A stretch of 16,615 bases of DNA. Source: Nitrospiraceae bacterium (lineage in GTDB: Bacteria; Nitrospirota; Nitrospiria; Nitrospirales; Nitrospiraceae). Position numbers and translations under genes: made by a program. The notes under the pieces were generated by a model. It saw nothing but the letters and a program-made list of their open reading frames with translations, had not been told where the DNA came from and did no database searches. Below are positions 1 to 6,036 of the stretch, piece after piece. Where the stretch lies: NCBI GenBank assembly GCA_014534095.1, contig JACVSD010000030.1:1-16615 (forward strand). Direction: 5' to 3'. Within the stretch, counting starts at the first letter, position 1; every line of letters begins with the position of its first letter.

Positions 1-582
1 GACACACCCGACGATGTCCACTCACCGCGGCAGGGCGGCTTCCTCTGGTCGCACATGGGCTGGTTTACCTCCAAGACGCACTTCGCGCCACGGCTTAAGG
101 GCATCCAGGATTTCGCGAAATATCCCGAACTGCGATTTTTGGATCGGTTTGATATCGTGGCGCCGACGGTCGCCGGATTCGGAATGTTCGGGCTGGGTCA
201 ATTGTTGGAGGCCTACGCGCCGGGTCTGGGCACCAACGGGCCTCAGATGCTGATCTGGGGCTTCTTCATTTCGACGGTGGCGTTGATCCACGGCACCTGT
301 ACCATCAACTCGCTCTCGCACGTGTACGGCTCCCAGCGGTATGTGACCGGCGACGACAGCCGTAACAATTTCTTCCTCGCGCTGATCACCATGGGAGAAG
401 GATGGCACAACAACCATCACTATTACCCCGCTTCCACCCGGCAGGGGTTTTACTGGTGGGAAATCGACATGACCTATTACTGTTTGAAGGCCATGGAAGG
501 AGTCGGGTTGGTGTGGGATATCAAGGAGGTGCCGGTTTATGTGCGAGAAGGCAAGAGCAAGCACGAAGCCGTCGCCGTGTAG
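1..582 (+). CDS. Acyl-CoA/acyl-lipid delta-9-type fatty acid desaturase, 3' part (5' end outside window)
   Basis: This is a membrane di-iron desaturase that would introduce a double bond into saturated acyl chains. The frame is open from base 1, so only about the last 193 residues are visible. They begin with the stretch DTPDDVHSPRQGGFLWSHMGW, which in this family directly follows the second histidine box; boxes one and two therefore lie upstream of the window. The third box, HNNHH, is encoded at 406-420 within MGEGWHNNHHYYP, and the preceding NSLSHVYG is also typical. Hydrophobic segments lie between these landmarks. The gene ends in TAG and converges on a minus-strand gene whose stop lies 24 nt away, with no obvious terminator hairpin between them. 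The family is clear; exact substrate and regiospecificity cannot be read from this fragment. Confidence 0.9.
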   Translation, partial: DTPDDVHSPRQGGFLWSHMGWFTSKTHFAPRLKGIQDFAKYPELRFLDRFDIVAPTVAGFGMFGLGQLLEAYAPGLGTNGPQMLIWGFFISTVALIHGTCTINSLSHVYGSQRYVTGDDSRNNFFLALITMGEGWHNNHHYYPASTRQGFYWWEIDMTYYCLKAMEGVGLVWDIKEVPVYVREGKSKHEAVAV

Positions 583-606
583 CGCCTACGATCATTCAGT
601 CCGGTC

Positions 607-1077
607 TTAGACCCAATCAGATTCGTCTCGCGGCCGTGGCTGGCCAGGTACCCCGTCAGCCAAGGCTTCGCGAATTCTCCAGCTCTCCCGGTCGATGATG
701 TCACGCTCCATCTCCGAAACAATCCATGCGTCCCCTGGCGTCAACTCGATGCGATAGTGCTGCGTCGAAAGCGAAAACCATTCGATGTACGGATGCGGCT
801 GAAGGTTGGGATGCGGATCAAATGAAATCAAATTCACCGTGCCGAGCTGAGGATTCTCCATATCGCCGATGACTTCGCCGGCCACGGCTTCGTCCTCATA
901 ACGGCTGTTGCGGAATTGGATGGCCTGCCCCGCGATTTCATCGCGAAAGTCTCCTCGCCAGTACACATCCACAGGGCCGACCGCGGCGAACTCAATCCGG
1001 CCGACCACGGTGCCGGGAATCCGGTTATCTAAAAACCCTCCCTTCACCCAGCGGCTGTTCCCAAACTTCTGCGCCAT
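607..1077 (-). CDS. Conserved-looking hypothetical protein, 156 aa
   Basis: I do not recognise a named family. The product starts MAQKFGNSRWVKGGF and has no signal peptide, no membrane segment and no cysteine, so it is probably cytoplasmic. Alternating hydrophobic and polar stretches, for example GTVVGRIEFAAVGPVDVYW, suggest a mostly beta fold. The C-terminal third is rich in charged residues and probably helical. Reading upstream of ATG 1077 on the minus strand there is a purine-rich GAAGGAACGGGGG, a plausible ribosome binding site. The gene starts 15 nt after the stop of the EamA transporter gene and is almost certainly co-transcribed with it. Codon use resembles its neighbours. Function unknown. 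Confidence 0.8.
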   Translation of the reverse strand: MAQKFGNSRWVKGGFLDNRIPGTVVGRIEFAAVGPVDVYWRGDFRDEIAGQAIQFRNSRYEDEAVAGEVIGDMENPQLGTVNLISFDPHPNLQPHPYIEWFSLSTQHYRIELTPGDAWIVSEMERDIIDRESWRIREALADGVPGQPRPRDESDWV

Positions 1078-1092
1078 AGTCCCCCGTTCCTT

Positions 1093-1953
1093 CTACGCTT
1101 CAACTGGTTTCATCGGCGGCGGCAGAGCGGCGGTTCCCATTGCCCCGATCACGACGGCCGTGAGGATAAGCGCGCTTCCCACCCACCCTTGCAGATCCAA
1201 GGTCTCGCCAAGAAAGTACCAGGAGAGCCAGGCCGCGTACGCCGGCTCGGACGCGAACAGCAGGGCCACCTGCTGTGCCGGCACATGCTGCTGCGCCCAC
1301 ATCTGCACCGCAAAGGCGCCGGTGGCGAGTCCACCGGTGACGACCAGGGCAACCAGTAAGGCCCCGGTTGGAGCAAACGCAGCCGACGGCGCCCTTTCCC
1401 AATAGAGAGTCGGCACGAACAACAAGGCCATGGCCGTCATCTGCCACGCCAGCAACGAGGAGGCATCGAATGCGCGTGTAAACCGCTCGAGGCAGATGAT
1501 ATGGCCCGCAAACGCCACGGCACATGCGAGCGTCATGAGATCGCCGATATTGATCCTGGCGCTCGGCTTGACCAACAACCAGAGACCGGCCGTAGCAATC
1601 GCCGTAGCACTGATCACGCGCAGCTCGAACCGGCGGAGCATCAATGGCACGAACACCACGTACAACGCAGTCAGAAACGCCGAATTGGACGCACTCGTGT
1701 ACGCGAGCCCAACCGTCTGAAGCACATATCCGGCGAACAGAAATACCGTCGCCGTGGCGCTCGCAGCTAGCACTTCCCTGCTGCGATGGGCGGTGTGCCG
1801 CGCCAGGGCGAACCACATCCAGACCAGCACGGCGCCTAACATAAAGCGAAGAAAGAGAAAGGAGAGCGGCGGGATTTGCTCCAACGCCGCTTTAGTGGCC
1901 GGGAACGTCGCGCCCCAGATTAAGGTCGTGAGCAGCAGTGCGAGACGCGGCAT
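1093..1953 (-). CDS. EamA/DMT-family transporter, 286 aa
   Basis: This is a drug/metabolite transporter superfamily permease. About ten hydrophobic segments are arranged as two EamA halves, roughly residues 3-130 and 145-275, a normal length for the family. The opening LLTTLIWGATFPATKAAL and the second-half stretch LLFASEPAYAAWLSWYFLGE are characteristic EamA signatures. The protein sits in the inner membrane and probably exports or exchanges a small metabolite; the substrate cannot be predicted. ATG 1953 is used because the first membrane helix begins at once, but no good Shine-Dalgarno sequence precedes it. The bases just upstream belong to a TGATGAG-type inverted repeat. The gene is the first of a two-gene minus-strand unit with the 156-aa protein. 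Confidence 0.9.
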   Translation of the reverse strand: MPRLALLLTTLIWGATFPATKAALEQIPPLSFLFLRFMLGAVLVWMWFALARHTAHRSREVLAASATATVFLFAGYVLQTVGLAYTSASNSAFLTALYVVFVPLMLRRFELRVISATAIATAGLWLLVKPSARINIGDLMTLACAVAFAGHIICLERFTRAFDASSLLAWQMTAMALLFVPTLYWERAPSAAFAPTGALLVALVVTGGLATGAFAVQMWAQQHVPAQQVALLFASEPAYAAWLSWYFLGETLDLQGWVGSALILTAVVIGAMGTAALPPPMKPVEA

Positions 1954-1960
1954 GGGGTAC

Positions 1961-2086
1961 GTGATGAGTGATGGGTGATGAGCTTCGAGAAAAGCGTGTG
2001 GCCCTCACTCGTCATGCATCAATCGAGTGATGCGTGATCAATGATGGGCGGCCAGTGGAGCATCGAGTACGCTCATCACTCATCAC
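1961..2086. repeat. Inverted GTGATGAGTGATG repeat element upstream of the EamA gene
   Basis: GTGATGAGTGATG at 1961-1973 recurs as its exact reverse complement at 2074-2086. The right arm extends to 16 bases (2071-2086), and its mirror matches the left arm if a 7-base GGTGATG insertion is skipped. The interior has further short pairings: TCACTCG 2005-2011 with CGAGTGA 2024-2030, and the alternative GCATCA 2016-2021 with TGATGC 2028-2033. The element fills most of the 151-nt gap between the EamA start and the stop of the 67-aa gene. Whether it is a dispersed genomic repeat or an RNA structure is not decidable from one copy. Confidence 0.6.
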
Positions 2087-2104
2087 ACTTCGCCGCTTAC
2101 TGTA

Positions 2105-2308
2105 CTACGGCTTACAGAGAGGACATCGACGCTGTTCGTTGGTCCCCGCCTGTTCCATCGCGCGCAGCGCCCGCTCCTTGTCGGGATAGTCAAACCATCC
2201 GCCTTCCCAGAAATCACTGGACGTGTTGTGGGCCGGCACTTCAGAGCACCGGTCACGATGGAGCGTGACACGATCGATCGACCGGGCTATATGGATCCAA
2301 TAAACCAC
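2105..2308 (-). CDS. Small Cys/His protein, 67 aa, possible zinc-binding mini-protein
   Basis: This short ORF runs from GTG 2308 to TAG 2105. The product carries H17 and C21 (VTLHRDRC) near the N-terminus and C62-x2-C65 (RRCPLC) at the C-terminus. In between are an aromatic stretch (DFWEGGWFDYPD) and a short helix. The spacing resembles small treble-clef or zinc-ribbon proteins in which a His/Cys pair and a terminal CxxC share one metal. A GGGAGGA motif lies upstream of the GTG on the minus strand, slightly further away than usual (about 11 nt from GGAGG). Metal binding is inference; no specific family was recognised. An alternative is that the GTG is wrong and the protein starts a few codons later. 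Confidence 0.55.
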   Translation of the reverse strand: MVYWIHIARSIDRVTLHRDRCSEVPAHNTSSDFWEGGWFDYPDKERALRAMEQAGTNEQRRCPLCKP

Positions 2309-2364
2309 GACACACCCATCCTCCCCCGTCCAAGACGCTCAGCATCGAGAACCTCGGCTGAAAT

Positions 2365-2390
2365 TGATTCGTGCCTTCAGGAAGGAATCA
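2365..2390. other. Bulged hairpin between the two small minus-strand genes
   Basis: TGATTC 2365-2370 pairs with GAATCA 2385-2390, and CTTC 2375-2378 pairs with GAAG 2381-2384. This gives a ten-base-pair stem with a four-base bulge (2371-2374) and a two-base loop. It lies in the 102-nt gap between the 58-aa gene stop and the 67-aa gene start. No U-tract follows on either strand, so it is not a standard terminator. Significance is uncertain. Confidence 0.3.
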
Positions 2391-2410
2391 CGCCGGCAGT
2401 GATGCAGGCC

Positions 2411-2587
2411 CTACGGAACCAGCTGCCACTCGTCCTTTTCAATCCAGACCTTGACGCCCGTCTCTAACTTTTTGACATCGTCCTTCTCAAAGAGCCTCAG
2501 GTACCGCTCAATCCGGTCCTCTTCATCGATCCGCTCTTCTTGCATTACCCCGTTGTTTCCCTTCCACCGTCGTATCAACACGGACAT
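2411..2587 (-). CDS. Small charged hypothetical protein, 58 aa
   Basis: Reading the minus strand from ATG 2587 to TAG 2411 gives a 58-residue product beginning MSVLIRRWKGNNG and ending WIEKDEWQLVP. A perfect AGGAGG stands five bases upstream of the ATG, the strongest start signal in this part of the window. The N-terminus is basic. The middle (QEERIDEEDRIERYLRLFEK) is an acidic, probably helical segment, and the tail has two tryptophans. There is no signal peptide, membrane segment or cysteine. A TTGACC-18-TATTGT promoter candidate lies at 2661-2632 on the same strand. Function and family are unknown; reality is supported by the RBS, promoter and sensible composition. Confidence 0.6.
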   Translation of the reverse strand: MSVLIRRWKGNNGVMQEERIDEEDRIERYLRLFEKDDVKKLETGVKVWIEKDEWQLVP

Positions 2588-2627
2588 CGAAGCCTCCTGT
2601 CACGCTAGCAGTTTCACCGCGCAAGTG

Positions 2628-2636
2628 TGCTACAAT
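2628..2636 (+). promoter_or_regulatory. Extended -10 candidate for the zinc-ribbon/PstS-like/IPT unit
   Basis: TGC-TACAAT (TG at 2628-2629, hexamer 2631-2636) matches an extended -10 element on the plus strand, 83 nt upstream of the FmdB-type gene at 2719. No convincing -35 lies 16-18 bases upstream. The hexamer overlaps the opposite-strand -10 of the 58-aa gene, so the two promoters could exclude each other. Confidence 0.3.
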
Positions 2637-2661
2637 AAGCGAAATGTTGCTGGCCGGTCAA
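2632..2661 (-). promoter_or_regulatory. Sigma-70-like promoter candidate for the 58-aa gene
   Basis: On the minus strand TTGACC (2661-2656, 5 of 6 to the -35 consensus) is followed after 18 bases by TATTGT (2637-2632, 4 of 6 to the -10 consensus). The expected transcription start is near 2625, giving a leader of about 38 nt to ATG 2587. Assigned by eye only. Confidence 0.4.
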
Positions 2662-2718
2662 GGTGTCATACCATCATGATCGACGCAGAACACGACCCAC
2701 CCTAGAAGGAACGAAACG

Positions 2719-3039
2719 ATGCCTCTCTATGAATATCGTTGCGAGCGCTGTTCCAAGCAGTTTGAAGCCACGCAATCGGTTCATGCACGAGTCGAGGATA
2801 CGGAGTGCCCATTTTGCCACGCGCAAGAAGCCACCCGACTGCTGTCCTCTTTCTCATCTAAGGTGGTCGGCGACCATAAGCCGGGCTTCACAGAATTGAA
2901 GGCCAATGCGATGAACCACGAGCGGATGGAAAAATTTTCCAAGCTGCCCCCACTCAACGCCAAGCGGAACGTACCGCCCCCCAACACGTCATCCGCCTCA
3001 GAACCCGTTCCCGGGTCTGGAGCGCCGTCTGGATCCTAA
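2719..3039 (+). CDS. FmdB-family zinc-ribbon protein, 106 aa
   Basis: The first 45 residues are a classic FmdB/CxxC-CxxC regulatory zinc ribbon: MPLYEYRCERC with C8-x2-C11, then C30-x2-C33 in TECPFCHAQEATRLLS. These four cysteines would bind one zinc. After the ribbon comes a basic linker and a low-complexity Pro/Ser/Asn-rich tail (roughly 75-106), probably disordered. The family is common but functionally poorly defined; FmdB was named as a putative regulator in methylotrophs. ATG 2719 is preceded by AAGGA with suitable spacing. The stop TAA is followed after three bases by the ATG of the PstS-like gene, so translation of the two is likely coupled. Confidence 0.85.
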   Translation: MPLYEYRCERCSKQFEATQSVHARVEDTECPFCHAQEATRLLSSFSSKVVGDHKPGFTELKANAMNHERMEKFSKLPPLNAKRNVPPPNTSSASEPVPGSGAPSGS

Positions 3040-3042
3040 GCC

Positions 3043-3909
3043 ATGACCCTTTTCCGCGCCGCCGCATCGATAGCCTACCCGCTGTCCCGTGGTGTCAGGG
3101 CAGGTACGCTCTGGTTGCTCCTGCTTAGTGTGTCGCTGCTCTGGCCGATCGCATCCTCCGCGGAAGTCGCCGGCAACCTTGTGATTGCCGGCAATGGACC
3201 CGAATATGCGACCATTGAGGCCTTGGCCCGTGCGTTTGAAAAGGCCAATCCGCGTTGCTATGTGGACGTGGTGTGGGATGACAATTCGAAGCCGTTGGAA
3301 CTCGTCAAATCCGGCCAGGCCCAAATCGCCCTCACCGGCGGCGAAGATCCCGCCCTGTCAGCCAAGCAGATCGGATGGGACGGGATCGGCATCCTGGTCC
3401 ACTTGTCTAATTACACCAAAGAAGTCACCAAGCAGCAGGTGGCGGATATTTTCTCCGGGAAAGTCAAAGAATGGGCGGAACTCGGCGGACCTGAAACGAA
3501 GATCCTCCTCATTGACCGGCCACGCCATCAAAATATCCGTGACGCCTTCGAAGCGCAGCTCGGCATCAAAGGGATGATACCCGACGGCGCCAAAGTCATC
3601 GCCCGCGATGAAAACGTGGTCAAGACCGTGGTGGGGACGCTCCCGCCGTTGTCCGCGGTCTCCTATATCTCCTTGAGCACGGGTCTTTCTGTTGTCTCCA
3701 GTGGGGTCGCCGTCCGGCTCCTGCCCGTCGACAAAATCGAGCCGGAAGTGCCCACCGTCAAAGACGGTCGTTACAGTCTGCGCCGTCCTTTGCTAATGTT
3801 ATCCAAGCGAGACCCGGACCCATTGATCGACGCCTTTGCTGAATACGCTCTATCGCCCGCCGGTCAAGCGATCATCTCGGAGACGTTTATTCCAATGATG
3901 AGCAAATAG
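3043..3909 (+). CDS. Exported PstS-like substrate-binding protein, 288 aa
   Basis: This is a periplasmic type-II solute-binding protein of the phosphate-binding (PBP-like) superfamily. A signal peptide spans about residues 1-40, with a long basic n-region, a hydrophobic core at 22-38 and a probable cleavage after ASSA. The mature protein opens with GNLVIAGNGPEYATIEALA. It contains the family segment LSNYTKEVTKQQVADIFSGK followed by VKEWAELGG (about residues 121-149). Where true PstS proteins show an SGT motif, this one reads DRPRHQNIRDAFE (158-170), so the ligand may not be phosphate. No PstCAB permease genes lie nearby. The gene begins three bases after the zinc-ribbon gene and precedes an exported IPT/TIG protein by 21 nt, which suggests one operon. 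Confidence 0.8.
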   Translation: MTLFRAAASIAYPLSRGVRAGTLWLLLLSVSLLWPIASSAEVAGNLVIAGNGPEYATIEALARAFEKANPRCYVDVVWDDNSKPLELVKSGQAQIALTGGEDPALSAKQIGWDGIGILVHLSNYTKEVTKQQVADIFSGKVKEWAELGGPETKILLIDRPRHQNIRDAFEAQLGIKGMIPDGAKVIARDENVVKTVVGTLPPLSAVSYISLSTGLSVVSSGVAVRLLPVDKIEPEVPTVKDGRYSLRRPLLMLSKRDPDPLIDAFAEYALSPAGQAIISETFIPMMSK

Positions 3910-3930
3910 TCGTTCATCAAGGAGGTCATT

Positions 3931-4377
3931 ATGCATGCTTCTTGCTGCCTTGTATCCGTCGCGTTTTTCGTGGTTGTCCTCTCGCCGGTCTCACTTCGGG
4001 CCGACGACGGAGCGATCGTGGAAGGAGCCGGTTTCACGCTGTATAACATGGAGTCGATCAAAGGTTCGGACACCGACAAGGTAGACCGGGACCCGATCTG
4101 CGACCGAAGCAGGCGCCCGAAGATTGCCAAAGTCGAACCGGACGAAGCCAAGCCGGGTCAAAAGATCGTCATCAAAGGGGAAAACTTCGGCACGAAGGAA
4201 TGCTTCCACGGCGTAGCGTTTAGCGCGGCAGGCGCCGGCAATATCGACTATACCTTCGTCAATGACACGACCATTGAAGCGATGGTTCCCGATGTACGCC
4301 CCGGCATGTCGTTCATTGATGTCGTCGCCGGCGGAGGGAACGCACGCTCCAAAGGATTTTTGGTCCAATCCAAATAA
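3931..4377 (+). CDS. Exported IPT/TIG-domain protein, 148 aa
   Basis: The start ATG 3931 follows an ideal AAGGAGGT at five-base spacing from AGGAGG. Residues 1-24 form a signal peptide (hydrophobic core VSVAFFVVVLSPVS, probable cut after LRA). The mature part holds one immunoglobulin-like IPT/TIG domain at about 63-146: PKIAKVEPDEAKPGQKIVIK, then GENFG, then a central strand segment and VPDVRPGMSFIDVVAGGG. Two cysteines of the mature protein (C57 and the one in TKECFHG) could form a disulfide. Such domains bind other proteins or carbohydrates; no catalytic residues are expected. It follows the PstS-like gene and probably works in the same envelope process, but the process itself is unknown. 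Confidence 0.8.
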   Translation: MHASCCLVSVAFFVVVLSPVSLRADDGAIVEGAGFTLYNMESIKGSDTDKVDRDPICDRSRRPKIAKVEPDEAKPGQKIVIKGENFGTKECFHGVAFSAAGAGNIDYTFVNDTTIEAMVPDVRPGMSFIDVVAGGGNARSKGFLVQSK

Positions 4378-4389
4378 CCATCCGCTGGA

Positions 4390-4418
4390 GAACGGCGAGG
4401 CGCGCTGTCCCGCCGTTC
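4390..4418. other. Perfect 8-bp hairpin in the pycA leader region
   Basis: GAACGGCG 4390-4397 and CGCCGTTC 4411-4418 are exact reverse complements separated by 13 bases, starting 13 nt after the IPT/TIG gene stop. No T-run follows, so it is at best a non-canonical terminator or mRNA 3'-end structure. The rest of the 203-nt stretch 4378-4580 is very GC-rich with no ORF or clear promoter that I can support. Confidence 0.35.
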
Positions 4419-4580
4419 CCGCGTCGGGAGCCCGCTCGCAGGTCCTGTTACGCGCAGCTCGGCGCCCCGCTCCGCCACTGCGCTCGCTCGACAGGCCTCT
4501 TGATCCTATGCTAGCTTACGCGCTCCTTTTCGCCGGCCACTCGGGAGCGAATGGGCACGTTTGTCATGAGCCAGAGAGAG

Positions 4581-5999
4581 ATGTTTAAGAAAATCCTGGT
4601 GGCCAATCGCGGCGAGATCGCCATGCGAATCATCCGCGCGTGCCGCGAATTAAACATCGCCACCGCCGCCATTTACCCCGAAGCCGACTCAACCGGCATC
4701 TACGTCAAGAAGGCCGACGAGGCGTACCTCGTGGGCCCCGGCCCCGTCAAAGGATTTCTCGACAGCCGGCAGATTGTGGACCTCGCCATGCGCATCGGCG
4801 CCGATGCGATCCATCCGGGGTATGGATTCCTATCGGAGAATGCCGAATTTGCCCAACTCTGCCAAGCCTCGGGTATTACTTTCATCGGTCCGTCCCCCCA
4901 TGCCATCACCGTCATGGGAAGCAAGGTCAAAGCTCGGGAATTGGCGCGTGCGGTGGGTGTTCCCATTGTACCCGGGACGGAAGGCGGCGTCACGGAGGTT
5001 CAACAGGCCCTGGCCTTCGCCAAGCAGGCCGGCTATCCCCTCATCATCAAAGCCAGTGCCGGAGGAGGAGGGCGAGGCCTGCGAGTCGTACGCTCCGACG
5101 CCGAACTGCGTGAGAACATGGAAGGCGCGGGGAGGGAGGCACAAGCGTCCTTCGGCGACGGCAGCGTCTTCATCGAGAAGTTCATTGAACGGCCCCACCA
5201 CATCGAATTCCAGATCCTGGCCGACCGCCATGGCCACATGATCCATCTCGGCGAACGCGATTGCTCTATTCAGCGCCGGCATCAAAAGCTGATCGAGATC
5301 GCGCCCTCGCTCGTCCTGACCCCCGCGCTGCGCGCCCAGATGGGCGAGGCGGCGATTACGATTGCACGCGCGGTCAATTACGACAACGCCGGCACCGTCG
5401 AATTCCTCCTTGATCAAGACGGACGTTTCTACTTTATTGAAATGAACCCGCGCCTCCAGGTCGAACACACGGTGACCGAGCAGATCACGGCCATCGACAT
5501 CGTGCGCCACCAAATCTCCATCGCCGCGGGCAAGCCGCTCGACATCCAGCAGAAAGATGTGACGCTCCAAGGGCATGCGATTCAATGCCGGATCAACGCC
5601 GAAGATCCGAAGAACAATTTCATGCCGTGCACCGGCACAATCACCGCCTATCTTTCGCCGGGCGGAATCGGTGTGCGCATCGACGGCGCGGTCTACAAGG
5701 ATTACACCGTGCCGCCGTACTATGACGCACTGCTCGCCAAACTGACCGTGCGCGGACGGACCTGGGAAGAAACCGTCAGCCGCATGCGGCGATCACTCGA
5801 AGAGTACGTCCTCCGCGGAGTAAAAACGACCATTCCCTTCATGAAGACGATCATGCAGGATCAGGACTTTATGGCCGGGCGCTTCGATACGTCCTATCTC
5901 GACACCCATCCCCATCTCTATCACTACGATGAATTTGAGCAGCCGGAGGATCTGGTTTTGGCGCTCGCCGCGGCCATCGCAGCCTATGAAGGGTTATGA
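4581..5999 (+). CDS. pycA: Pyruvate carboxylase subunit A (biotin carboxylase), 472 aa
   Basis: This subunit uses ATP and bicarbonate to carboxylate the biotin carried on the partner B subunit. Domains in order are the N-terminal biotin-carboxylase domain (MFKKILVANRGEIAMRIIRA), the ATP-grasp domain with glycine-rich loop KASAGGGGRGLRVV and ERDCSIQRRHQKLIEIAPS, the catalytic EMNPRLQVEHTVTE, and the C-terminal domain with INAEDPKNNFMP. The NPR...EHTVTE form is typical of pyruvate carboxylases rather than acetyl-CoA carboxylase AccC. Length is normal. ATG 4581 was chosen because family homology starts there; ATG 4551 (with a GGGAG close upstream) or ATG 4566 would add ten or five residues. pycB follows after 37 nt, so both subunits come from one message. 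Confidence 0.93.
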   Translation: MFKKILVANRGEIAMRIIRACRELNIATAAIYPEADSTGIYVKKADEAYLVGPGPVKGFLDSRQIVDLAMRIGADAIHPGYGFLSENAEFAQLCQASGITFIGPSPHAITVMGSKVKARELARAVGVPIVPGTEGGVTEVQQALAFAKQAGYPLIIKASAGGGGRGLRVVRSDAELRENMEGAGREAQASFGDGSVFIEKFIERPHHIEFQILADRHGHMIHLGERDCSIQRRHQKLIEIAPSLVLTPALRAQMGEAAITIARAVNYDNAGTVEFLLDQDGRFYFIEMNPRLQVEHTVTEQITAIDIVRHQISIAAGKPLDIQQKDVTLQGHAIQCRINAEDPKNNFMPCTGTITAYLSPGGIGVRIDGAVYKDYTVPPYYDALLAKLTVRGRTWEETVSRMRRSLEEYVLRGVKTTIPFMKTIMQDQDFMAGRFDTSYLDTHPHLYHYDEFEQPEDLVLALAAAIAAYEGL

Positions 6000-6036
6000 G
6001 GGCGCGGTCACACACTGAGTAGTGCACACGGACATT

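Noticed and set aside
1100..1816. 238-aa minus-strand frame inside the EamA gene
   Set aside because: It lies in the alternate frame of a recognisable transporter, with no membrane pattern or motif.
2228..2705. Plus-strand frames of 79-84 aa in the 2228-2705 region
   Set aside because: They lie opposite the two small minus-strand genes, which have better start signals and motifs.
4488..4517. TCGACA-18-TAGCTT as a pycA promoter
   Set aside because: The -10 matches consensus at only three positions; not better than chance in this region.
4830..5585. 251-aa minus-strand frame opposite pycA
   Set aside because: It is a shadow of the strongly conserved biotin carboxylase.
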